Shown piece by piece: positions 1 to 5,290 of a stretch of DNA of 5,329 bases (the stretch's first letter is position 1; each line of letters starts with the position of its first letter). This DNA is from an uncultured Prevotella sp. (GTDB taxonomy: Bacteria; Bacteroidota; Bacteroidia; Bacteroidales; Bacteroidaceae): positions 1 through 5,329 of the forward strand of contig UQQN01000131.1 of the NCBI GenBank assembly GCA_900543155.1, in the 5' to 3' direction. Made by a program: the position numbers and the translations under genes. The notes under the pieces are model-generated. The model did not search any database. It was not told where the DNA came from and was given only the letters and a program-made list of their open reading frames with translations.

Positions 1-4
1 GTTG

Positions 5-12
5 TAACTTTG
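5..12 (+). promoter_or_regulatory. Bacteroidota -7 promoter element
   Basis: TAACTTTG matches the Bacteroidota -7 consensus TAnnTTTG exactly and is followed by CA, as is common. The matching -33 element would lie before the window start, so only half the promoter can be judged. Transcription would begin near position 18, at the perfect palindrome GCAAGCTTGC (18-27), leaving a leader of about 120 bases before the ATG at 140. Confidence 0.55.
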
Positions 13-56
13 CACTCGCAAGCTTGCTAATACACGCTCCATTTGGGCGAAAAACG

Positions 57-89
57 ATTCCGAGGGAATTCCGATATCATTCCGAAGGA
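57..89 (+). repeat. three tandem 11-bp repeats, ATTCCGAnnnn
   Basis: The heptamer ATTCCGA begins at 57, 68 and 79, exactly 11 bases apart. The units read ATTCCGAGGGA, ATTCCGATATC and ATTCCGAAGGA. The array lies in the leader between the promoter at 5-12 and the ATG at 140. A spacing of 11 bp puts the three heptamers on nearly the same face of the helix, as in arrays of protein-binding sites. It is also framed by a 6-bp inverted pair, GCTCCA (36-41) and TGGAGC (105-110). What it does is unknown; a decayed tandem duplication is the simple alternative. Confidence 0.6.
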
Positions 90-139
90 ACGCAGAACGC
101 ATTTTGGAGCCATTCACTAACCAAAAAAAATCTACTATC

Positions 140-289
140 ATGGCAAAAATTACTCCCATTGACATCCTCAAGGTTGTATCAAGCAAATATTCATTAGTTA
201 CGGGCTTGCTCTGTGCGAAGCACACTTTACTTGCGAAGCAAACCTACTTTTCCCAAAGGGAGGAAACTTGCCCCCAATATACGACTTGA
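140..289 (+). pseudogene. small protein with a Bacteroidales-like N-terminus, probably truncated
   Basis: The ATG at 140 follows an A-rich leader and opens a 49-residue frame. An upstream in-frame TTG at 104 is a poor start and is not used here. The first 18 residues, MAKITPIDILKVVSSKYS, recall short basic Bacteroidales proteins that begin MAKxxPIDxLKxxSGK, which is a recollection and not a search result. Those proteins are longer. After residue ~18 the frame runs through the hairpin cluster at 202-273, whose 18-base near-repeats give the similar segments LCAKHT and LAKQT, and it ends without a recognisable domain. The likely reading is a gene whose 5' part and promoter survive while its body was replaced by repeat sequence. 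A genuine tiny protein is less likely. No function is assigned. Confidence 0.4.
202..273. repeat. cluster of three compact hairpins
   Basis: Three small stem-loops follow each other: TGTGC-GAA-GCACA (212-224), TTGC-GAA-GCAA (231-241), and an 8-bp stem with an AAA loop at 248-264 that includes two G-T pairs. The first two share the heptamer GCGAAGC, known as an unusually stable DNA mini-hairpin, and their surroundings repeat with an 18-base period. GGGC (202-205) and GCCC (270-273) could close the cluster. It has the look of a REP-like intergenic repeat. A role in ending the upstream transcript is possible but there is no T-tract. Confidence 0.45.
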
Positions 290-348
290 GACATGTTTCC
301 TTATCGACCTCTTAAAACGGCTGTTCGCCCAAAACAAAACAATAAGCC

Positions 349-379
349 TGTGTGCTTCAAAAAACTTTCAATAACTTTG
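349..379 (+). promoter_or_regulatory. promoter of the dehydrogenase-pabB-pabC operon
   Basis: The -7 element TAACTTTG (372-379) matches TAnnTTTG. Nineteen bases upstream lies TGTG (349-352), one mismatch from the -33 consensus TTTG and at the standard spacing. The start of transcription would fall near 385, giving a leader of about 32 bases. That leader is A rich and lacks a Shine-Dalgarno sequence at a useful distance from the ATG at 417, which is normal for this phylum. Confidence 0.7.
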
Positions 380-416
380 CACAATAACAATACTAAGTAG
401 GTAAAAATAAAGACAC

Positions 417-1448
417 ATGCAAGCATACACATACATTGAAAAAGGACATTTTGCCCTAATCAACAAACCCCGTCCCACCCTACAAGAATCAACCGACGCC
501 ATAGTACGCGTAACCCTAAGCAGCATCTGCACAAGCGACCTCCACATAAAGCACGGCAGTGTGCCACGCGCCGTACCAGGCATCACCGTAGGACATGAAA
601 TGGTTGGTGTCATCGAAGAAATAGGAGCCGACGTGAAAGGTTTACACATTGGCGACCGTGTAACAGTGAACGTAGAAACCTTTTGTGGCGAATGTTTTTA
701 CTGCAAACACGGATTTGTTAATAACTGCACCTCCGAACATGGTGGATGGGCATTGGGATGTCGCATTGATGGAGGACAAACAGAATATGTACGCGTACCC
801 TTAGCTACACAAGGGCTAAACCGCATTCCCGATAGTGTAACCGACGAACAAGCACTCTTTGTAGGCGATGTATTAGCCACAGGATTTTGGGCTACACGCA
901 TTAGCGAAATTACCCCAAACGACACCGTACTCATCATTGGTGCAGGTCCCACAGGAATATGCACCTTGCTTTGCACGCTGCTTAAAAATCCTCGTCGCAT
1001 TATTGTGTGCGAACCCTCTGCCGAACGCCGTGCCTTTGTGGCCAAACACTACCCCCAAGTATTGCTCACCACACCCCACGAATGCGAAGCTTTTGTCAAA
1101 GCACACAGCGATCATGGAGGAGCCGACCGCGTGTTAGAAGTAGCAGGAGCAAAAGACACCTTCCAGTTAGCATGGCAGTGCGCACGTCCCAATGCCATTG
1201 TTACCATCGTTGCCCTTTACGACGAAGCACAAACACTTCCTCTACCCCACATGTATGGTAAAAATCTCACCTTCAAGACTGGAGGAGTAGATGGTTGTGA
1301 TTGCGCAGAAATTCTCAAACTCATTGAACAAGGCAAAATAGACACGACTCCACTCATAACCCATCGTTTTCCACTTAGCCAAATCGAAGAAGCATATCGT
1401 ATTTTCGAAAATAAAGCAGACGGAGTAATTAAAGTAGCTGTTTATTGA
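417..1448 (+). CDS. zinc-dependent medium-chain alcohol dehydrogenase
   Basis: This 343-residue cytoplasmic protein belongs to the medium-chain dehydrogenase/reductase superfamily, which interconverts alcohols and carbonyls with NAD(P). The N-terminal GroES-like half carries likely catalytic zinc ligands Cys38, His60, Glu61 and Asp151 (the last in GDVLATG), an arrangement like Thermoanaerobacter/Clostridium secondary alcohol dehydrogenases. Unlike those, it also has the four-cysteine structural zinc lobe, Cys90, Cys93, Cys96 and Cys104, with horse-liver-type spacing. The Rossmann half has GAGPTG at 175-180. Glu199 at the end of the second strand, in VCEP, favours NAD over NADP by inference. 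Length is normal. It is first in an operon; its stop overlaps the pabB start by one base (TGATG). The substrate cannot be read from sequence. A polyol or threonine dehydrogenase of the same superfamily is an alternative, and a link to folate synthesis is not evident. Confidence 0.9.
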   Translation: MQAYTYIEKGHFALINKPRPTLQESTDAIVRVTLSSICTSDLHIKHGSVPRAVPGITVGHEMVGVIEEIGADVKGLHIGDRVTVNVETFCGECFYCKHGFVNNCTSEHGGWALGCRIDGGQTEYVRVPLATQGLNRIPDSVTDEQALFVGDVLATGFWATRISEITPNDTVLIIGAGPTGICTLLCTLLKNPRRIIVCEPSAERRAFVAKHYPQVLLTTPHECEAFVKAHSDHGGADRVLEVAGAKDTFQLAWQCARPNAIVTIVALYDEAQTLPLPHMYGKNLTFKTGGVDGCDCAEILKLIEQGKIDTTPLITHRFPLSQIEEAYRIFENKADGVIKVAVY

Positions 1449-2446
1449 TGAAACAAGAAATAATAGACCGCATTAATCAATTAGCCCAAGAAGGCGACCC
1501 CTTTCTTTTCGTCATCAACTACAAAGGCAATGAGGCTTACATTCGCAAGTTGTCACAAATCAATCCTGAAGAATGCCTCTATGATTTCGAAGGCATAAGC
1601 AATGCTTGCCACATTAACAACACCCCATTACCCCGCGATATTAAATGGCAAGTAAAAGTTCCCCTCTATGCCGATTACGAACAAAGCTTTCACATCGTAA
1701 AAAACAATATCCTTGCAGGAAATAGTTTCTTAACCAACCTAACCTGTCAAGTTCCTGTAACGTGCAACCTCACCCTCAATGAAATATTTCAGCACACCCA
1801 GGGAAAATACAAACTCCTATTAAAAAAGACAAACACCGAGGGACAACAATTCGTATGCTTCTCGCCCGAAACCTTTTTACGCATCAAGCAAGGGCACATC
1901 TACTCCTACCCCATGAAGGGAACCATCGATGCCACCATACCCCATGCTGCCCAAGCACTTATGGACGACACAAAAGAAGCAGCCGAACATGCTACCATCG
2001 TAGACCTCATACGCAACGACCTAAGTCGTATAGCCAAACACGTCACTGTCACCCGTTACCGCTACATCGACTTGTTGCACACCAATCAAGGAGACATCTT
2101 GCAGACCAGTTCTGAAGTCTGCGGAAAACTCCCACACGACTACCCCACACATCTGGGACAAATCATCGATGCCCAACTCCCCGCAGGATCTATTACGGGA
2201 GCACCCAAGCCCAAAACTATCGACATCATTCACCAAGCCGAAGGCTACGACCGAAGTTACTACACAGGCATTATGGGCATTTACAACCAAGGCGAACTCA
2301 ACTCTGCCGTAATCATACGCTACATTGAGTCCGACGCCCACCACAACCTCACATTCAAGGCTGGCGGCGGCATAACTGCAATGAGCCAATGCCACAAAGA
2401 ATATAACGAAGTCATACAAAAGGTATATTTACCCATAAAGTTATGA
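1448..2446 (+). CDS. pabB: aminodeoxychorismate synthase component I (short PabB)
   Basis: The protein converts chorismate and ammonia to 4-amino-4-deoxychorismate, the first step to 4-aminobenzoate and folate. Chorismate-binding motifs occur in order: SPETF (139-143), PMKGT (155-159), IVDLIRNDLSRI (184-195), GSITGAPKPK (247-256), AGGGIT (305-310) and the terminal EY (318-319). Lys157 in PMKGT is the residue that marks PabB, where it attacks chorismate; anthranilate synthase TrpE has alanine there. At 332 residues it is far shorter than E. coli PabB (about 450) because the N-terminal region is reduced, as in other short Bacteroidota forms. I take the ATG at 1448 as the start, since it overlaps the preceding TGA; a TTG at 1445 is also in frame but adds only one residue. 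It overlaps pabC by ATGA. The glutaminase subunit is absent here and may be shared with tryptophan synthesis elsewhere. Confidence 0.9.
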   Translation: MKQEIIDRINQLAQEGDPFLFVINYKGNEAYIRKLSQINPEECLYDFEGISNACHINNTPLPRDIKWQVKVPLYADYEQSFHIVKNNILAGNSFLTNLTCQVPVTCNLTLNEIFQHTQGKYKLLLKKTNTEGQQFVCFSPETFLRIKQGHIYSYPMKGTIDATIPHAAQALMDDTKEAAEHATIVDLIRNDLSRIAKHVTVTRYRYIDLLHTNQGDILQTSSEVCGKLPHDYPTHLGQIIDAQLPAGSITGAPKPKTIDIIHQAEGYDRSYYTGIMGIYNQGELNSAVIIRYIESDAHHNLTFKAGGGITAMSQCHKEYNEVIQKVYLPIKL

Positions 2447-3045
2447 ATCCACAATTTGTTGAAACCCTAAAAATGGCGAACGGCAAAGTTGCCAATTTAT
2501 CCTACCATCAAGCTAGGATGGAGCGCACCTTACGCCACTTCTTCCCCACACTTGCAACCACCCACATGCCGTGTTTGCAACAGTCTATTGTGCCCCAAGC
2601 TACCCTTGAAACCCTAAAAGTGCGTGTAGTTTATGGTGCCCAAGGCATTGAAACCATAGAATACATCCCCTACACCCCACGCACCATTCGCACACTACGA
2701 ATTGTGACCAGCAACACCATCGACTACACCTACAAAAGCACCGACCGCAGTGCACTCAATGCCCTACTTGCCCAACGTGGCACCTGCGACGACATTGTCA
2801 TCCTAAAAAACAATCTTGTCACAGATACCTCGTTTACCAACATCGCCATATACAATGGCTATCAATGGCTCACCCCACGCACTCCCCTACTCGCTGGTAC
2901 CCAACGTGCAAGTCTGCTTCATAATGGTGCAATCCAAGAAGCCGACATCACCACACACATGCTGCTACAAGCCCAAGACATCCGCATATTCAATGCCATG
3001 ATTGATGTACAGGGAATTAAAGTCGTCATGGAGGGAAATAAATAA
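2443..3045 (+). CDS. pabC: aminotransferase class IV protein, probable aminodeoxychorismate lyase
   Basis: Fold-type IV PLP enzyme, predicted to release pyruvate from 4-amino-4-deoxychorismate and give 4-aminobenzoate. The start ATG shares ATGA with the pabB stop, so the two are probably translated together, which supports the assignment. The N-terminus has the family's FVETLK...LSYHQARMERT pattern, with His22 and Arg26. Lys98 in YKSTDR is the likely PLP Schiff-base lysine. The segment LVTDTSFTNIAI (125-136) matches the usual vxExsxsNi stretch, but the normally conserved glutamate is aspartate (Asp128). TPRTPLLAGTQR (144-155) is the cofactor-phosphate region. At 200 residues it is shorter than E. 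coli PabC (about 270). A branched-chain or D-amino-acid transaminase is the family alternative, but size and pairing with pabB argue against it. No clear terminator follows. Confidence 0.8.
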   Translation: MNPQFVETLKMANGKVANLSYHQARMERTLRHFFPTLATTHMPCLQQSIVPQATLETLKVRVVYGAQGIETIEYIPYTPRTIRTLRIVTSNTIDYTYKSTDRSALNALLAQRGTCDDIVILKNNLVTDTSFTNIAIYNGYQWLTPRTPLLAGTQRASLLHNGAIQEADITTHMLLQAQDIRIFNAMIDVQGIKVVMEGNK

Positions 3046-3136
3046 GGGGTTATTGGATGATATAGGGAATGGGGGTAAAAGCAAAAATGGTAGTATTTTC
3101 CGACTAAAAGGTAAAAACATTTTTCCAAAAGCTCTG

Positions 3137-3144
3137 TACCTTTG
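3137..3144 (+). promoter_or_regulatory. Bacteroidota -7 promoter element for the Dxs-like gene
   Basis: TACCTTTG fits TAnnTTTG exactly and is followed by CA. No good -33 TTTG is found 17-23 bases upstream; that stretch is A rich (GTAAAAACAT). The transcript would start near 3150, about 108 bases before the ATG at 3259. This promoter means the Dxs-like gene can be expressed apart from the operon that ends at 3045. Confidence 0.6.
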
Positions 3145-3151
3145 CAACTGT

Positions 3152-3192
3152 AGAGAGCCACACGCTTAACTAGCAAGCGTAACATGCTCTTT
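3152..3192 (+). promoter_or_regulatory. stem-loop at the 5' end of the predicted leader
   Basis: An outer stem pairs 3152-3158 with 3186-3192 (AGAGAGC with GCTCTTT, one G-U pair). An inner perfect 6-bp stem pairs ACGCTT (3162-3167) with AAGCGT (3175-3180) around a 7-base loop. The structure begins within a few bases of the predicted transcription start, a position where hairpins often protect mRNA from decay. It does not match a TPP riboswitch or any other riboswitch I know. Confidence 0.4.
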
Positions 3193-3222
3193 CCCATTTA
3201 GAATGTATTACTCGATAGTTTG

Positions 3223-3250
3223 TAATACTTAACACTTAATACTTAACACT
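3223..3250 (+). repeat. perfect 14-bp tandem duplication before the start codon
   Basis: TAATACTTAACACT occurs twice back to back, at 3223-3236 and 3237-3250, followed by TACTATTT and then the ATG at 3259. It fills the ribosome-binding zone, which has no Shine-Dalgarno motif. Such a perfect duplication can gain or lose a unit by slippage, which would change leader length and perhaps translation. Confidence 0.85.
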
Positions 3251-3258
3251 TACTATTT

Positions 3259-5052
3259 ATGTTGTTAGAAAAAATCAAATCCCCAGCCGATTTAAAAAAC
3301 TTAGATATTGAATCCCTCAACACGGTGGCATCCGAAACACGCCAAGCCATACTCAATCGTGTGAGCAAACATGGCGGACATGTAGGTCCTAACCTTGGTT
3401 TTGTCGAGGCAACTATAGCACTCCACTACGTTTTCAATGCCCCCAAAGACAAGTTTGTTTTTGACGTCAGCCACCAATGCTACCCCCATAAAATACTCAC
3501 AGGTAGAGCAGCTGGATTTTTGGGTAATGTTGACGACATGGATGCCATTAGCGGATATTCATCACCCACAGAATGTCCCGACTACGACAACTTCGAAATC
3601 GGACACACATCTACTTCCATCAGCCTTGCCACAGGTCTGCAAAAAGCACGCGACATTAAAGGCGAGCAACACAATATCATAGCCGTTATTGGCGATGGTT
3701 CACTCTCAGGAGGCGAAGCCATGGAAGGATTATCCTATGCCTCCGAACTCGGCACAGGCATCATTATTGTGGTCAACGACAACGAAATGTCTATTGCCGA
3801 AAACCATGGCGGACTCTATAAAAACCTGCAAGCCTTGCGCCAATCTAACGGCACATGCCCACACAATTGGTTCAAAGCATGGGGATTCGAATACAAATAC
3901 TTAGAAGAGGGAAATAATATTGCCCAACTCATCAACCTATTCCGCAGCGTTAAAGGCACCAACCGTCCCACCGTACTCCACATTCACACCGAGAAAGGAC
4001 ATGGTTATGCACCTGCTGTTCAAAACAAAGAAGCATGGCATTGGGGCCTCCCCTTCAACCTTGAAGATGGTAGTCGTCCACGCCGAAACCCCGACGGAAC
4101 AATTCCTCACACAGCACCCGCCGAAGATTACCAAACACTCTTCAGTAATTGGATGCTACAAGAGATGCAACACGACCCAACTCTCATTGCTGTAACTGCA
4201 GGTACACCTACTGCTGCAGGTTTCACAGCCCCAAAACGTGCCTTAGCTGGCAAACAACACATTGACATGGGCATTGCCGAAGAGCAAGCCGTAGCAATGA
4301 TTTCGGGTATGGCAAAAGGCGGACTTCACCCCGTATGGACAGTCTATAGCACATTCATACAACGCACCTACGACCAAATTGCACAAGACCTCTGCATCAA
4401 TGCGAACCCTGCTGTAATCAATGTCGTGGGCGGTGGTGTCAACTCTATGAACGACATTACCCACATCTGCCTTTTCGATATTCCCATGCTCTGCAGCATT
4501 CCCGGACTCATTTATCTTGCCCCCACCACCTGCGAGGAATACTTTGCCATGATGCGTTGGGCAATTCAGCAAGACCAAAAGCCCATAGCCATACGCATGC
4601 CGAGCAATGGAGTGATTCACACTACCCAACCCGTAGAAACCACATATAGCTACACCCCACAATACAAAGTGGTGCACCAAGGCTCGAAAGTTGCCATCAT
4701 AGCCGCAGGGTCGTTCTATCAAAAGGGCGAAAACGTACACCGTATGCTCGCACAAAAAGGCATCGACGCCACGCTTATCAATCCGCGCTACTTGCACGAA
4801 GTTGACACCGAAACGCTCCATGCCCTAAAAACCAACCACCAACTCGTAGTGACACTCGAAGATGGTTGTAAAGACGGAGGCTTTGGCGAACGAGTTGCTT
4901 CTTACTACGGCACCTCAAACATTAAAGTACTCGTATGTGGCATCCAAAAAGGCCTCTACGACCGATACGATGTGCAACAACTCCTTGCCGACAACCAACT
5001 ACTCGACGAGCAAATTATAGATAACATACTAAATGTTATAAACATGAAGTAA
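3259..5052 (+). CDS. 1-deoxy-D-xylulose-5-phosphate synthase-like protein, divergent paralogue
   Basis: This 597-residue cytoplasmic thiamine-diphosphate enzyme has Dxs order: Dxs N-terminal domain (about 1-270), transketolase pyrimidine-binding domain (about 285-450) and transketolase C-terminal domain (about 470-590). Canonical Dxs condenses pyruvate and glyceraldehyde 3-phosphate to DXP for isoprenoids, thiamine and PLP. Retained features are GGH (His41), DVSHQCYPHKILTGR (His72), GHTSTSIS, the cofactor motif GDGSLSGG to VVNDNEMSI, His261, the activating Glu341 in GIAEEQA, YSTFIQRTYDQ, His402 and Arg446. Differences: the DRAG...GADG stretch is VGGG...SMND (390-399), removing the Arg and Asp that bind glyceraldehyde phosphate; GPVDGHD is replaced by YLEEGNN; and the mobile linker after NDNEMSI is shortened. 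It has its own promoter and leader. The family is secure, but true Dxs activity is doubtful; a different acyloin synthase reaction is possible. Whether a canonical dxs exists elsewhere cannot be seen here. Confidence 0.85.
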   Translation: MLLEKIKSPADLKNLDIESLNTVASETRQAILNRVSKHGGHVGPNLGFVEATIALHYVFNAPKDKFVFDVSHQCYPHKILTGRAAGFLGNVDDMDAISGYSSPTECPDYDNFEIGHTSTSISLATGLQKARDIKGEQHNIIAVIGDGSLSGGEAMEGLSYASELGTGIIIVVNDNEMSIAENHGGLYKNLQALRQSNGTCPHNWFKAWGFEYKYLEEGNNIAQLINLFRSVKGTNRPTVLHIHTEKGHGYAPAVQNKEAWHWGLPFNLEDGSRPRRNPDGTIPHTAPAEDYQTLFSNWMLQEMQHDPTLIAVTAGTPTAAGFTAPKRALAGKQHIDMGIAEEQAVAMISGMAKGGLHPVWTVYSTFIQRTYDQIAQDLCINANPAVINVVGGGVNSMNDITHICLFDIPMLCSIPGLIYLAPTTCEEYFAMMRWAIQQDQKPIAIRMPSNGVIHTTQPVETTYSYTPQYKVVHQGSKVAIIAAGSFYQKGENVHRMLAQKGIDATLINPRYLHEVDTETLHALKTNHQLVVTLEDGCKDGGFGERVASYYGTSNIKVLVCGIQKGLYDRYDVQQLLADNQLLDEQIIDNILNVINMK

Positions 5053-5067
5053 TAACCTTTGCTTTTT

Positions 5068-5130
5068 GCACGGTTTTATCGGTTTTTGACGTCGATAAGG
5101 AATATAGTTATAATGGGTCACCCCGTTAGG
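5068..5130. repeat. intergenic direct repeat, copy 1
   Basis: This 63-base copy aligns with 5161-5222 at about 52 identical positions out of 62, plus one single-base gap, counted by hand. It ends in the 20-base core TAATGGGTCACCCCGTTAGG (5111-5130), identical in both copies. In this copy TTATCG (5076-5081) and CGATAA (5093-5098) can pair, and CACCC can pair with GGGTG across a 9-base loop; the hairpin is weaker than in copy 2 because extra bases separate the arms. It starts 16 bases after the Dxs-like stop codon. Confidence 0.8.
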
Positions 5131-5160
5131 TAGGGTGTTCAAAATTCATAATATGTTTAG

Positions 5161-5222
5161 GCATGGTTTTGTAGGATTTTGATGTCGATAAATTACATGG
5201 TTTAATGGGTCACCCCGTTAGG
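5161..5222. repeat. intergenic direct repeat, copy 2
   Basis: Second copy, 93 bases downstream of the first, sharing the 20-base core at 5203-5222. Here the 3' edge forms a perfect 7-bp hairpin, TCACCCC (5210-5216), loop GTTA, GGGGTGA (5221-5227), extending slightly past the aligned repeat. The TTATCG/CGATAA pairing of copy 1 is not kept. The pattern suggests members of an intergenic repeat family and not part of a gene; the only frames inside are very short. Confidence 0.8.
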
Positions 5223-5234
5223 GGTGAGATAAGG

Positions 5235-5290
5235 TAGCCAGGTATGAGAGTGAGGGGAGGCTTGTCCCACCTCACTCTCATGCCTGGTTA
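5235..5290 (+). terminator. long stem-loop, possible transcript end
   Basis: Arms 5235-5255 and 5270-5290 pair over 21 bp around a 14-base loop. The two imperfect positions (5243 with 5282, and 5237 with 5288) are both G-U pairs when read as + strand RNA, but would be A-C mismatches on the other strand, which points to a structure formed in a + strand transcript. No T-tract follows, and the hairpin lies about 180 bases after the Dxs-like stop, so it may stabilise or end that mRNA or be a repeat element. Confidence 0.45.

Larger units (their letters stand above)
42..333. repeat. 10-bp inverted repeat bracketing the small ORF
   Basis: TTTGGGCGAA at 42-51 is matched by its exact reverse complement TTCGCCCAAA at 324-333. 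The pair encloses 272 bases that hold the phased repeats, the small ORF and the hairpin cluster. It could mark the ends of a small non-autonomous element, but no target-site duplication is obvious at the outer edges and a 10-bp match may be chance. Confidence 0.25.

Noticed and set aside
104..139. Upstream TTG start that would add 12 residues to the small ORF
   Set aside because: The ATG at 140 follows an A-rich leader and opens the recognisable MAKITPIDIL sequence; the added residues look like leader.
2021..2419. 132-residue open frame on the - strand
   Set aside because: Antisense to the most conserved part of pabB, with no recognisable motif or start context.
3041..3054. AATAA-GGGG-TTATT hairpin at the pabC stop as a terminator
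   Set aside because: The five-pair stem is only A-T, overlaps the stop codon and has no T-tract, so it would be too weak.
3216..3222. Second possible -7 element, TAGTTTG
   Set aside because: It has only one base between TA and TTTG where the consensus has two, and no -33 element is evident.
3145..3258. TPP riboswitch in the leader of the Dxs-like gene
   Set aside because: The conserved CUGAGA and ACCUGAU boxes are absent; only a simple stem-loop is present.
4243..4821. 192-residue open frame on the - strand
   Set aside because: It lies wholly antisense to well-conserved Dxs-family motifs and its translation shows no domain; it is a shadow of the C-rich coding strand.
5053..5061. Possible promoter TAACCTTTG just after the Dxs-like stop, for a downstream RNA
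   Set aside because: It has three bases between TA and TTTG where the consensus has two, and no -33 element is evident.
5068..5222. CRISPR array
   Set aside because: There are only two imperfect repeats of about 62 bases, and their difference pattern and length do not fit CRISPR repeats.
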